Position numbers and translations under genes: made by a program
IMG/VR virus record: IMGVR_UViG_3300038761_000006
Span: 1 to 46,326 of that record
Source of the DNA: a virus
Strand: one strand, 5' to 3'
DNA length: 46,326 nucleotides
Notes under the pieces: generated by a model
The model's input: the letters and a program-made list of their open reading frames with translations, nothing else
What the model was told of the DNA's origin: nothing
Database searches by the model: none
In this document: positions 26,832-35,116 of the stretch, one piece after another
Layout of the letters: every line of letters begins with the position of its first letter
Numbering within the stretch: position 1 is the stretch's first letter

Positions 26832-26984
26832 TTTGTGGCCCCACCTGAATTACAGCAGCGAATTCAGGATCTGGCTATGAGAGAAGACCGCACGGTTTCA
26901 CAAATTGTGAAACGCTGCGTGGAAGAGGGTATTAGTTCGGTCGAACGGGCGGTAGGAGGTGAACATGCCAAACATAATGCTTAG
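26802..26984 (+). CDS. Small ribbon-helix-helix-like regulator, first early gene
   Basis: The 60-residue basic protein starts at GTG 26802, nine bases after AAGGAG; an in-frame ATG at 26775 lies upstream of that SD and is less likely. The sequence (NPTIGFVAPPELQQRIQDLA, then REDRTVSQIVKRCVEEGIS) fits a CopG/Arc ribbon-helix-helix fold. As the first gene opposite the repressor it holds the place of Cro. Operator site 3 is inside its own 5' end, hinting at autoregulation. It overlaps the next gene by 20 bases. Confidence 0.7.
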   Translation: MAKRKNPTIGFVAPPELQQRIQDLAMREDRTVSQIVKRCVEEGISSVERAVGGEHAKHNA

Positions 26985-27285
26985 CCGGATTGAAATTAGC
27001 GAGGATACGGTATTTGCCAATGGCTTTTTCGCACCGTATGAGCGGATCAAATTAATTAGCTTCTTTGGCGAAGTAGCCAATAGACCTATTTATGCTGCCC
27101 GATTTTACGTTGGTGAAAATCACGTTAGCTCAGCTGCACTCACCAAAGAAGACTTCCTAACGCTGTATCACGCCGTAAAACCTGAAGTTAGAGATGATTT
27201 GAATGTTTTAGGTATTGGAATGAAGAACGCCCCAAGCAAGGACCAGTTGCAAGGGGCAGGAACTAACAATTTTACACAGGTGTGA
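26965..27285 (+). CDS. Hypothetical early protein
   Basis: The 106-residue protein starts at ATG 26965 behind a perfect GGAGG six bases upstream. It has a mixed alpha/beta N-terminal part (IEISEDTVFANGFFAPYER) and a loosely ordered C-terminus. It overlaps genes on both sides or nearly so and so belongs to the early operon. No family recognised. Confidence 0.65.
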   Translation: MPNIMLSRIEISEDTVFANGFFAPYERIKLISFFGEVANRPIYAARFYVGENHVSSAALTKEDFLTLYHAVKPEVRDDLNVLGIGMKNAPSKDQLQGAGTNNFTQV

Positions 27286-27287
27286 CT

Positions 27288-27761
27288 ATGCAAAACCAAG
27301 CCAAGTATAACGCAGTTTTACATGCTGCGCATCTGCTGCTTAAAGCGATGCCGCAGGCGGCCGAGCAATACGGAGTCTTGTTAAATAAGTCCCCGAATTC
27401 CGTTCGCAATGAATTAAACCCCAACTTACCCGGGCACAAGCTAGGCGTACTTGAAGCGCTCGAAATGATGAATTACAGCCAGGCCTACGGCTTGTTGTAT
27501 CAACTCTGTGCCGCCTGCGGTTTTGTGGCCGTGCCTATGCCGCGGGAATTGGTCACCGACCATCATTTAATTGATGTGCTATGCCGCTGGCAAAGTTCGG
27601 TTGGCGGAGCTTGTCAAACCATTTGTGAAGCGCTCGAAGACAACATTGTTACCCCCAGCGAGTTTAACCGTATCAGCGGCGCTGCCAACGTCAAAATGGG
27701 CAACTGGTTTGTACTGCAGGAACGGTTACGTAAAGAAAGTGAGAAATGCCATGGGCACTAA
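27288..27761 (+). CDS. CII-like phage regulatory protein (CP76 type)
   Basis: The 157-residue protein matches the phage CP76/CII-type regulators: MQNQAKYNAVLHAAHLLLKA, then NKSPNSVRNELNPNLPGHKL with LGVLEALEMM. The family has an N-terminal helix-turn-helix and is found directly downstream of phage repressor/Cro pairs. ATG 27288 is preferred to GTG 27282. It probably influences the choice between lysogeny and lytic growth. Its 3' end overlaps the next gene by 11 bases. Confidence 0.75.
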   Translation: MQNQAKYNAVLHAAHLLLKAMPQAAEQYGVLLNKSPNSVRNELNPNLPGHKLGVLEALEMMNYSQAYGLLYQLCAACGFVAVPMPRELVTDHHLIDVLCRWQSSVGGACQTICEALEDNIVTPSEFNRISGAANVKMGNWFVLQERLRKESEKCHGH

Positions 27762-27990
27762 TAAAAAAATGGACCTACAGCCAACGGCAACGCAACTCGA
27801 CAACATGAGCCATGCCGATTTAAAAGTGCTGATCAAGCGATTGCAGTGCGAGCGCACGGTTTTACGTTCAATGAGCGCCGCGTTACTGCATTTATGCTTT
27901 GCCGATATCAACGCCAACCAGCGGGCAGGCCTGTCGAAACTCACAAAAATTCAGGCCGAAATGGTCGGTTTGGAGCTACCCCGTGAGTGA
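27751..27990 (+). CDS. Small helical early protein
   Basis: The 79-residue protein is almost all helix (NMSHADLKVLIKRLQCERTV, then LLHLCFADINANQRAGLSKL). It starts at ATG 27751, in the end of the CII-like gene; a longer frame from 27571 would be nested in that gene and lacks an SD. It overlaps the next gene by eight bases. Unknown function. Confidence 0.6.
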   Translation: MGTNKKMDLQPTATQLDNMSHADLKVLIKRLQCERTVLRSMSAALLHLCFADINANQRAGLSKLTKIQAEMVGLELPRE

Positions 27991-28156
27991 GATCCCCAGC
28001 GCATTAAAAAAAGCGGGCATTAAGCAGGTCAGTTCTAACCGCGGAGGCGATCAGCGGGTCCAGATTAAAGACGGCATGATCGGTTTGTTTTTTGGTGAAG
28101 AACTGGCGCAGCGACTGATCGCCAGGCAACAGCAAAGGAAGCAACACCATGGCTAA
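27983..28156 (+). CDS. Small basic early protein
   Basis: The 57-residue product starts at GTG 27983 with GGAG seven bases upstream and overlaps genes on both sides (8 bases each). It is basic with a Gln/Arg/His-rich tail (RQQQRKQHHG). The segment KKAGIKQVSSNRGGDQRVQI could bind nucleic acid, but no family is recognised. Confidence 0.55.
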   Translation: MSEIPSALKKAGIKQVSSNRGGDQRVQIKDGMIGLFFGEELAQRLIARQQQRKQHHG

Positions 28157-28778
28157 TGCACAAAGTTTAACCCGCGACGAAGAACGTCGCCTATTTTCTA
28201 CCATTCGTAAGTTTAAAGACCTGGAAGCCCAGCGCGACCTCAACTGGATGCTGTTTATGCGTCACACGGCCCGACGGGTGCAAACCGTACACTTACTGGA
28301 TATCGATGAAGCGGCCGCCGCCTTGGAGCGTGGTTATATGGATATTGCCAGTCATAAGCAAAAAGGCGGTAAGCAAGGCAATGCCCGGGGCTTAAATAAA
28401 TCACAGGAAATTTACCTCGTGGAACCGGCCAAACGAGCGCTTTCTGAACTGCTGCGCATTCGGCGCCAGATGATTAAGCGTTTGGGCATTGAAAGTCCAT
28501 CGTCAGCGCTGATCTTAAGCCGGCGCGGCCAGCGCATGAGCATTCGAAGCTATCAACATCGAATGACACATTGGTGCAATGTGGCCGGTATTGTAAAAGC
28601 CACACCCCATTGGTTGCGCCATACCTGGGCACATCGACGGTTACAAAATGCCACCACTGGCGAAGCCATCCGCCAAGTACAGGAAGTGCTGGGACATCAG
28701 CATCTAACCACTACTCAGGTGTACACAAAACCAAGTCGTGATGACCTGATTTCAGCAATGCAGGAGGCCGCACAATGA
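28149..28778 (+). CDS. Tyrosine recombinase, catalytic domain only
   Basis: The 209-residue protein carries the tyrosine recombinase catalytic set: Arg in HTARRVQTVHLLDID (R42/R43), HWLRHTWAHRRL with H154 and R157, GHQH with H183 and the nucleophile Y192 in QVYTK. It has no N-terminal SAM-like core-binding domain, so it is about 100 residues shorter than a normal integrase. It lies in the early operon between regulators and the primase, not beside an attachment site. A role in resolving phage DNA multimers or in DNA inversion is possible; it is unlikely to be the main integrase, which is probably the serine enzyme at the right end. Confidence 0.82.
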   Translation: MANAQSLTRDEERRLFSTIRKFKDLEAQRDLNWMLFMRHTARRVQTVHLLDIDEAAAALERGYMDIASHKQKGGKQGNARGLNKSQEIYLVEPAKRALSELLRIRRQMIKRLGIESPSSALILSRRGQRMSIRSYQHRMTHWCNVAGIVKATPHWLRHTWAHRRLQNATTGEAIRQVQEVLGHQHLTTTQVYTKPSRDDLISAMQEAAQ

Positions 28779-29092
28779 TTTTTAACACTGCTGCCTTTAA
28801 TCCGCTAAGGAATGAAATAAAAGCCCAGAGAGAGCGCCTTACCTCGCAGGATGGTTTGGCCAATGTACTGAATACGTTAGAGCAAGAACCGGTGCACAGT
28901 GATAACTGGATCCTGGTTAATACACTGGTTCAGCTCAACAACCACAACGAGTTAAGCCCTGCAGCATGGTGCACTTTAACGTCGTGCGGCCAACATACCT
29001 TAGTCATCATGCTGCAGGCCTATATGCGCGGAGAGTTCAGGCACCACCGGGCCAAAATCAGCCAATTACAACAAAGGTACAGCTATGAGTAA
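28775..29092 (+). CDS. Hypothetical early protein
   Basis: The 105-residue protein overlaps the recombinase stop by ATGA and the next start by eight bases. It is helical with several aromatic and Gln-rich turns (LISQLQQRYS-like end: HHRAKISQLQQRY). No motif or family recognised. Its place just before the replication genes suggests an early accessory role. Confidence 0.6.
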   Translation: MIFNTAAFNPLRNEIKAQRERLTSQDGLANVLNTLEQEPVHSDNWILVNTLVQLNNHNELSPAAWCTLTSCGQHTLVIMLQAYMRGEFRHHRAKISQLQQRYSYE

Positions 29093-29306
29093 TGAATTGT
29101 CGTTAGAGCAAGCTATTACCGAGCTGGAAACCCAATTTGCGATCGTTAAAGACGAGTTGGCCGCGGCGGCAAAAAAATACGGCGGTGCATATACCGACGA
29201 ATTTTGCGCTGAACACCATGCGCTTATTAGCAGGTTTACTCGAGTCGCCGCCGAGTTAACGCTTTTACGAATGATGTTGAACATATTCAACAAACTGACC
29301 CGCTGA
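29085..29306 (+). CDS. Small helical early protein
   Basis: The 73-residue protein is mostly helix with heptad-like spacing (LSLEQAITELETQFAIVKDE, then FTRVAAELTLLRMMLNIF). It overlaps the previous gene by eight bases and is the last small gene before the primase-helicase. Unknown function, possibly a coiled-coil dimer. Confidence 0.6.
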   Translation: MSNELSLEQAITELETQFAIVKDELAAAAKKYGGAYTDEFCAEHHALISRFTRVAAELTLLRMMLNIFNKLTR

Positions 29307-29339
29307 ACCGCGCACTAACATAAGAAATACGGAGCACGA

Positions 29340-32114
29340 ATGCTAAGCCAGGAAAACTTAGAAGCACGCATCCCTTTACCGCACGCCGCCCAGCGTTTGG
29401 GGTTGAAGCGGTTTAAAGCGTCCACTGATAGCGAGCTGTGGGGCCGACCGGATGCCATGCAGCCAGAACTCATGATCAACCTGCAACACTGCTTTTGGCG
29501 GGATATGCAAAGCCAGGGCGGCGGAAACGTCATTGACCTGGCCATGTGGGTGGATGGCTGCGACTTTCCCACCGCCTATAAAATGTTGCATGACATTTTT
29601 CACATCCATTACTTGCCAATTGCAGAACAAGTCGGCGACGAAAGCGAAGACAATCAACGATTGCAGTATATTGCTCAGCTCAACCTAGAACACGCCGAAA
29701 AGTGCCGGGACTATCTGAAAAATCAGCGCGGCATACCAGATCACATCATCAATGCCGGGATTCAGAATAAAACCCTAGGCTGGACCGATTACACCAACCC
29801 CAAAATAAAGCCTAATGAACCACACCACGGCGGTGAAGCGGTGAGCTTTTTAACGTATCTACCCGGCACCCGACAGCTGGCCGGGGTAGATTATCGGTAT
29901 TACGCTCCCGATCTCAACGGCGGCATGAAAACTAAAAGCCTGGGTAAGAAAAACAATGTGTATTGGACATTGGATCCCCGCGCTGTCGCATCGGCCACCA
30001 CCGTGTATGTGGTGGAAGGTCCTATTGATGCCCTGGCCATTGAAGCAGCCTTTTCGAATCGCCCTGATGTGTGCGCCATTGCGCTGCGTGGTACCCAGGT
30101 AACGATTGATTGGAAGCCATTCCGGGGCAAGAAAGTGATCAGCTGCTACGACAAAGATGCAGCCAAACCCGACAAACGAAACCCAGATGGGCCGTATCGT
30201 TGTTACAGCGCCGAAGCCGAATGGCGCATTCACGAAGAGTGCCTGGCGGCCGGCGTGGCGTGTTTCTTTGTCGATCGCACTGAATGGGAAATTGGCCAGG
30301 ATGCCAACGACGTCTGGAAATCTACGAAAAACAGGCACCACTTTGAACGCTTAGAGCCCTGGCTTATACCAGGCCTTAGCGGTAAAGCCAACGACGAAGA
30401 GCAGCAATACAAGCCGCGGCTTTATTTGCCACAGCATGATTACCAGCAATACTGGCGGTTTCGGGTAAAGCCTGACTTCACCAGTTACGTAAAGCTGAGT
30501 AAAAACGAAGACGGTGAAACCAGCGAAAGCCTCGAAGACGTTGCCGCCTTTAGAATAGCCGGGTTAAGTCGCGTAAAAATTGCCAGTGCTACCGCCACTA
30601 TGAGTGGTGAGAACGACAGCGCACCGCGCATCAGTTTTGTTGCTCAGTATCAAAGCGCCCGGGCCGGCTACGAACTGCAAAGCCGCGTGATGGAAGATGA
30701 ACAGATTTTCAATATCGACCAATGGAAGAAAGCTGGCCACGTCTGGCGCCCTGCGCAGTTCGCCCGGATGCTCAACATATTTGAGCGGACCATTAACGTA
30801 GGCAGTGTGCATGCCGCAAATTTTGTGGGTGTGTGTTACCTCAACGGCAAAGCCCGGGTTAATGAGGGAAAAGACTGTTTTTTCACCGAGCCAAAACAGC
30901 AATGCCCCTACCACGAATTCAGTTTTCCTCGCGGCCACCGGAGCCACGTTTACCCGGTGGTAACGGCCTACCAGGATACCTTTAAACAAAATGCCGCGGC
31001 GATGGCTCTAGTGTGGATCATCGGCGCACAACTTAAAATTTACCTGGGCTTTTGGCCGCACATGATCATGCAAGCAGATAAGGGCCGGGGTAAATCCACG
31101 TTAATCAAGCGCCTGGAACGTACCACGGGCATGAAAATGTTTTCTGGCCAGAGCATGGGCACAGAGTACCGGTTATTAACCAGCGTGAGCGGTACCAGTC
31201 ATCCCATTGGCTGGGAAGAGCTCAGCGCCAGAAAGTCAGACATTATTCAACGCGCCGTCAGTTTGCTGCAGGAATGTTATCAGTACACCGAAACCACCCG
31301 GGGCAGCGCGCAAACGCACTTCCTAATTAGTGCTCCGGTGTTACTGGCCGGTGAAGACGTGCCCGTTGAAAGTCTGACTGGTAAAACCGTTCGCACTAAT
31401 TTAAACCACGGTAAAGGCGAACTGCTGGACGAGAATTTGCCCAAATTCCCCATGTATGAATGGGCGCAGTGGTTAACGGAGTTATCTAAAGGTACCGTGC
31501 TCGACTGCTATAAAAACGCCCTGGGCAAATGCCAGCTGCACAGCCGGGCCCGTGATGATGATTCCGGCGCCCAGCGGATGATCCACAACTACGCCGCATT
31601 AATGACCGCCTGGCGGTTAATTCGCTCATTTGGCGGCTGGGAAGATCATTTCGAAGACTTTGAGCGTGATCTAATTACCGAAATGAACACCCACATTGCC
31701 GACACCAACAACGACCGTGAGCCTTGGATCTGGATAGTCGAGATTATCGCAGACGAAATATCTGCACAGCGCTACCAGTTCCCTTATTCCTTCGAAAAGC
31801 TCAAAGAGGGGGATCCTGAACCAAGTTTCCTGGTTATCCGCACGACGCACATCATGTCGCACCTATCGACCAGTATGGCGTTAAAGGACAAGTACAACCA
31901 CCTACCGGTCAAAACGGCCAGAGTACTTAAACGACAGATTGACCAGGCCGGTGTTATCGCCGAAGACGGTGTTACTCGCAGTATCCAGGGTAACCGTATC
32001 GGCCACATGCAAAAGCTCGACCTGAAAAAGCTGGAAGAGTACGGGGTATCAATGAGTGTGCCCGATAAATCCAAAGCCTTTTACGGAGAATCTAATGAAG
32101 GCCGCTTACTTTAA
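29340..32114 (+). CDS. Primase-helicase replication protein
   Basis: The 924-residue protein combines primase and helicase parts. The N-terminus has a degenerate CHC2-like region (CFWRDMQSQGGGNVIDLAMW). A TOPRIM domain follows, with EGPIDAL at 226-232 and the metal-binding YDKDAA at 270-275. The C-terminal ATPase has Walker A ADKGRGKST at 579-587 and a Walker B-like GWEE at 624-627. It would prime and unwind at the phage origin. A GGAG SD lies before ATG 29340. The 3' end overlaps the next small gene. This is the main replication gene; no separate initiator was found. Confidence 0.88.
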   Translation: MLSQENLEARIPLPHAAQRLGLKRFKASTDSELWGRPDAMQPELMINLQHCFWRDMQSQGGGNVIDLAMWVDGCDFPTAYKMLHDIFHIHYLPIAEQVGDESEDNQRLQYIAQLNLEHAEKCRDYLKNQRGIPDHIINAGIQNKTLGWTDYTNPKIKPNEPHHGGEAVSFLTYLPGTRQLAGVDYRYYAPDLNGGMKTKSLGKKNNVYWTLDPRAVASATTVYVVEGPIDALAIEAAFSNRPDVCAIALRGTQVTIDWKPFRGKKVISCYDKDAAKPDKRNPDGPYRCYSAEAEWRIHEECLAAGVACFFVDRTEWEIGQDANDVWKSTKNRHHFERLEPWLIPGLSGKANDEEQQYKPRLYLPQHDYQQYWRFRVKPDFTSYVKLSKNEDGETSESLEDVAAFRIAGLSRVKIASATATMSGENDSAPRISFVAQYQSARAGYELQSRVMEDEQIFNIDQWKKAGHVWRPAQFARMLNIFERTINVGSVHAANFVGVCYLNGKARVNEGKDCFFTEPKQQCPYHEFSFPRGHRSHVYPVVTAYQDTFKQNAAAMALVWIIGAQLKIYLGFWPHMIMQADKGRGKSTLIKRLERTTGMKMFSGQSMGTEYRLLTSVSGTSHPIGWEELSARKSDIIQRAVSLLQECYQYTETTRGSAQTHFLISAPVLLAGEDVPVESLTGKTVRTNLNHGKGELLDENLPKFPMYEWAQWLTELSKGTVLDCYKNALGKCQLHSRARDDDSGAQRMIHNYAALMTAWRLIRSFGGWEDHFEDFERDLITEMNTHIADTNNDREPWIWIVEIIADEISAQRYQFPYSFEKLKEGDPEPSFLVIRTTHIMSHLSTSMALKDKYNHLPVKTARVLKRQIDQAGVIAEDGVTRSIQGNRIGHMQKLDLKKLEEYGVSMSVPDKSKAFYGESNEGRLL

Positions 32115-32289
32115 TAAACACTACCCGGTGGGTAGTCAGTTCCGTTTTTACCCGGTAAAGGGCAATCACAATTTCAGTGTGGTTCGCACCACATCACCCG
32201 CGTGGGATATCGCCAGTAGTCGCCACGCTATCGTTAAAGTCTCAGGGCGCAGCGGCGGTGTCTGCGTGTCTCACTTGGAGGTTAATTAA
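32095..32289 (+). CDS. Small hypothetical protein
   Basis: The 64-residue protein starts at ATG 32095 with GGAG nine bases before it, inside the end of the primase gene (20-base overlap). It is beta-rich and basic (FRFYPVKGNHNFSVVRTTS). Nothing identifies a family. Likely a DNA-replication-linked accessory gene by position. Confidence 0.6.
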   Translation: MKAAYFNKHYPVGSQFRFYPVKGNHNFSVVRTTSPAWDIASSRHAIVKVSGRSGGVCVSHLEVN

Positions 32290-32291
32290 CC

Positions 32292-32540
32292 ATGTTAGCG
32301 TTCTTTCCTAACCTGGGCAGCATGCCCGTATCACCTGATCAAAATGTCAGTGTAATTTTAAATAACGACCACTTTCACGAAGGGCCAGCTGGCGATTTTC
32401 AGTGGCAGGAAGGTAGTAGCGATTCGGTACAAGGCTGGCGTGAAATGCAGCCAGGCGAAGTGCTTCACAGCGAACACCGGTTGCCAAATCGGCGCGGCAA
32501 TATTCGTATTCAAAGAGGAAACGATCATGCGCACGGATAG
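32292..32540 (+). CDS. Small hypothetical protein
   Basis: The 82-residue acidic protein starts three bases after the previous stop. It is rich in Gly, Glu, His and Asn with no clear helix pattern (for example HFHEGPAGDFQWQEGSSDSV). The end overlaps the next gene by 14 bases. No family recognised; the coding assignment rests on tight packing between neighbours. Confidence 0.5.
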   Translation: MLAFFPNLGSMPVSPDQNVSVILNNDHFHEGPAGDFQWQEGSSDSVQGWREMQPGEVLHSEHRLPNRRGNIRIQRGNDHAHG

Positions 32541-32709
32541 ATTATTTATGTTCACGATCGGTTTGTTCATGGTGCTGCTAACCGCCTTGTTTGAAGGCGG
32601 GTTCATGGCTGGTGTGGTTGGTTTTTTATTTATGGTGGTAATGGTCGAACGTAGCCGCCGTAAGCATGAAATTAACAACATTCGCCGAATTGACCGGTTA
32701 CACAAGTAG
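32527..32709 (+). CDS. Small membrane protein
   Basis: The 60-residue protein has two adjacent hydrophobic segments at about 6-20 and 24-40 (FMFTIGLFMVLLTALF and GFMAGVVGFLFMVVMV), then a basic tail. ATG 32527 has AGAGGA upstream. A small phage membrane protein in the early region could act in superinfection exclusion or in host membrane change, but no evidence picks one. Confidence 0.65.
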   Translation: MRTDRLFMFTIGLFMVLLTALFEGGFMAGVVGFLFMVVMVERSRRKHEINNIRRIDRLHK

Positions 32710-32720
32710 GAGAAAAGACA

Positions 32721-33086
32721 GTGGCAACCAGAGGCGTTAATAAAGTGATTTTGATGGGGCGATTAGGTGGCGATCCAGACGTTCGCTATACCCCATCAGG
32801 CAAAGCCGTTTGCAATATTACCGTGGCAACCAGTGAGGTTTACAAAGACCAGCACGGACAAAAACAGGAGATCACCGACTGGCACCGCATTGTGATATGG
32901 GGCAAGCAGGCCGAGATTGTCGGGCAGTTCCTGGGTAAAGGCGATCAGATTTACATTGAAGGTAAACAGCGCACCCGGGAATGGGACGACAACGGCATCA
33001 AAAAATACATTACTGAAGTCATTGTCGACCAAAGCGGATCGATGCAGATGATTGGTAATAAAGAACGCCCTTCGCAGGGCATTTAA
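32721..33086 (+). CDS. ssb: Single-stranded DNA-binding protein
   Basis: The 121-residue protein starts with GTG and the classic SSB sequence RGVNKVILMGRLGGDPDVRY, then SGKAVCNITVATSE and WHRIVIWGKQAEIVGQFLGK: an OB fold that coats single-stranded DNA in replication and recombination. The family's C-terminal disordered tail with acidic DDDIPF-type tip is absent; the protein ends NKERPSQGI. It may therefore not bind host SSB partners in the usual way. It fits with the primase-helicase upstream. Confidence 0.93.
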   Translation: MATRGVNKVILMGRLGGDPDVRYTPSGKAVCNITVATSEVYKDQHGQKQEITDWHRIVIWGKQAEIVGQFLGKGDQIYIEGKQRTREWDDNGIKKYITEVIVDQSGSMQMIGNKERPSQGI

Positions 33087-33129
33087 CTAAACCCGCGGAC
33101 CAGGCGGGCTATTTAACAAGGAACTAACT

Positions 33130-33300
33130 ATGCAAAACGACATTTTAAGCGCCGGGGATTTTCGCCGGTCATCCAAACCAAAGCAGTTAAGCCGACGTGA
33201 CAAGGAAAAACTGAGAAACCAGTTAAGAACGCGCCGCAGTATTGAACACATTCGGGAACAACTGGCAATTAAGGCCCAGTTTAAGGAAGTGTGGGAATGA
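33130..33300 (+). CDS. Small basic protein before the adenine methylase
   Basis: This 56-residue frame has an SD-like AAGGAA eight bases before ATG and ends in an ATGA overlap with the methylase gene. It is very basic and helical (SSKPKQLSRRDKEKLRNQLR). Such a composition suggests nucleic-acid binding. No family recognised. Confidence 0.6.
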   Translation: MQNDILSAGDFRRSSKPKQLSRRDKEKLRNQLRTRRSIEHIREQLAIKAQFKEVWE

Positions 33301-34040
33301 GCCACCAAGCCTGTAACCAAACCTCGTTTAACACTGAGTTGTATTCACCCGGTGAGCTGGTAGAAGCGGCCCGCCGAGTGATGGGCGATATAGACTTGGA
33401 TCCCGCTTCCAGCCTGAAAGCCAATCAACTGGTAAAAGCAAACCGCATTTTTACCAAGCGCGGTGATGGCCTTACAAAAAAATGGGCTGGCCGGGTGTGG
33501 ATGAACCACCCCTGGGGTGCCAAAGAAAACGCGTGTAAACCTAACTGTAATAAAAAGCGTTGTGAAACCCGCGGCTGGCACCTGGCTAAAGATTTTCCGG
33601 GCAATGCAGCGTGGATCAATAAACTGGTCGGTAGCTATGAAAATGGCGATGTGACCGAAGCCATGTGTATTACCTATGCCAGCACCAGTGAAGCCTGGTT
33701 TAAGCCACTCAAGCAATATGCAATTTGTTTTCTGGACGGGCGCACCGCGTTTCATGATCCACAAGGTAACGAACTGGATCAAAACACCAAAGGTTGTGCC
33801 GTTACTTATCTGGGGCCAAATATAGGCGACTTCTACGCTGAGTTTAGCGCCTTTGGTGATGTGATGTTGCCATTTATGCACAACCCACGAGGTACTGCCT
33901 TGCTCGATCAGTTGTTACACAGCTTACACATTAGCCACTTAACTAACGCCGGATTCGATGAACAGGATATTGCTTGTTTTGGTGAAGTGTTCCGCCAGGT
34001 TTCCCGCAAAACTGAGTTAATCGGGGAGATACATGAATGA
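33297..34040 (+). CDS. Dam-like phage DNA N6-adenine methyltransferase
   Basis: The 247-residue protein fits the phage N6-adenine methyltransferase family: YSPGELVEAARRVMGDIDLD with DLDPASS at 33-39, FTKRGDGLTKKWAGRVWMN, then the catalytic segment. Instead of the usual NPPY/NPPW this enzyme has NHPW at 70-73. An inserted CKPNCNKKRC (80-89) is Cys-rich and could bind metal. It would protect phage DNA from restriction or mark it for regulation. ATG 33297 overlaps the previous stop; a GTG two codons earlier is possible. Confidence 0.82.
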   Translation: MSHQACNQTSFNTELYSPGELVEAARRVMGDIDLDPASSLKANQLVKANRIFTKRGDGLTKKWAGRVWMNHPWGAKENACKPNCNKKRCETRGWHLAKDFPGNAAWINKLVGSYENGDVTEAMCITYASTSEAWFKPLKQYAICFLDGRTAFHDPQGNELDQNTKGCAVTYLGPNIGDFYAEFSAFGDVMLPFMHNPRGTALLDQLLHSLHISHLTNAGFDEQDIACFGEVFRQVSRKTELIGEIHE

Positions 34041-34555
34041 ACAAACCTTATGAAAACCGCTACTGCCCAGAGTGCTTTAAACCGGTCGACCCGGTAACCG
34101 GGGCGCACTGGCATTACTGTGATTATGAAGCCGTATTCGCCAAAGGTCGCTCAAATCCAGTGCAGTTACTAACTGAGCTCGAAATGCTAAACCGTAAGCT
34201 CGAAAACGCTAAACAGGGTTTAAAGCGCGACACCAAGTTAGTACACGATCTGCAGCAGCAAATTAAGGCGCTCAAAGAGCGTATGGCTATACAAGAGCAA
34301 GAGCTATTGCCGCAGGCACCACACTGCGGTTTATGCGGTAATCGCCACAACGGTGAGTGTTCGCCTGCAGATTTTGATTACTACCAATGTACCAAATGTC
34401 ATGCACCACAAAAGCTGCCCTTTGATGCATGTTTCATGGGCGGTTTGGATGGCATTAACTGCGGCTGTGGCGCAAATGCGGCAGAAGTGTGGCAAGAAAT
34501 TAGTTTGAAGCAATACGCAGATCTCACCAGCAACCAGGAGGACGACCAGTGTTAA
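34037..34555 (+). CDS. Multi-zinc-finger protein with central coiled coil
   Basis: The 172-residue protein has a Cys/His cluster at the N-terminus (C10, C13, H24/H26, C28), a coiled coil at about 42-92 and a second Cys-rich half (C97, C100, H104, C108; C118, C121; C142, C144). It probably binds several zinc ions. It overlaps the methylase stop by four bases and the next start (GTG). Function unknown; DNA or RNA binding is plausible. Confidence 0.65.
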   Translation: MNKPYENRYCPECFKPVDPVTGAHWHYCDYEAVFAKGRSNPVQLLTELEMLNRKLENAKQGLKRDTKLVHDLQQQIKALKERMAIQEQELLPQAPHCGLCGNRHNGECSPADFDYYQCTKCHAPQKLPFDACFMGGLDGINCGCGANAAEVWQEISLKQYADLTSNQEDDQC

Positions 34556-34824
34556 GCGAAAAACAAACCAGTAAACACTATTACCTGGCGTTGTTAGCAG
34601 CTGATGCCTGGTTAATGGTTGAGCGTGACAGTGGCCATACCAATGCCATAAGCATTAAGCAGGAAATTGATGCCCTCAAAGCCGATGTGAAACTGCTAAA
34701 AGCACACCAGCACGACATGAAAGACCAGGCCAGTATTAACCGTGCCACAGATTCAATTGTGCGCATTTATACCCGCATTTTTAACTTACAGGAGCTGCTG
34801 CGCTCACTGCGTCTAGTAGCTTAA
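34549..34824 (+). CDS. Helical hypothetical protein
   Basis: The 91-residue product starts at GTG 34549 with AGGAGG a few bases upstream. It is helical with a charged heptad-like middle (KQEIDALKADVKLLKAHQHD). The overlap with the previous stop (seven bases) supports the start. No family recognised. Confidence 0.6.
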   Translation: MLSEKQTSKHYYLALLAADAWLMVERDSGHTNAISIKQEIDALKADVKLLKAHQHDMKDQASINRATDSIVRIYTRIFNLQELLRSLRLVA

Positions 34825-34836
34825 AAGGACCAACCA

Positions 34837-35094
34837 ATGAAAATTATTGAACAAGTAAAAGCCCGGATAGAAGAACACCGCTACAGCGGTTCCTCTGAGT
34901 TTCTGGCCATGGCCCTGGCCTCAGCCTGCAATTCTCAATACAAAGTGAGCCTGATCGATGCGTCGGTAAAGCTGGATGCTGAAGCAAAAGAGATGATCTG
35001 GCAATTAACCAATATCGCCCAGCAACTCGATTTTAGTAATGCTGACCAAAGCCGCGCCCTGCACTGGCTGCGTGACAATGACTTTATCAAATAA
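34837..35094 (+). CDS. Helical hypothetical protein
   Basis: The 85-residue protein follows after 12 bases with AAAGGA as SD. It is helical throughout (MKIIEQVKARIEEHRYSGSS, LDASVKLDAEAK-like middle). Its stop codon begins the first of the AACTTTAACG-type RBS cassettes. Unknown function. Confidence 0.6.
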   Translation: MKIIEQVKARIEEHRYSGSSEFLAMALASACNSQYKVSLIDASVKLDAEAKEMIWQLTNIAQQLDFSNADQSRALHWLRDNDFIK

Positions 35095-35116
35095 CTTTAA
35101 CGAAAAGATCAAAGTT

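Noticed and set aside
27571-27750. N-terminal extension of the 79-residue early gene
   Set aside because: It lies within the CII-like gene and has no SD; ATG 27751 fits the operon spacing.
29859-30341. 160-residue minus-strand frame opposite the primase-helicase
   Set aside because: The plus frame carries clear TOPRIM motifs over the same stretch.
33345-33881. 178-residue minus-strand frame opposite the adenine methylase
   Set aside because: Shadow of a gene with clear methyltransferase motifs.
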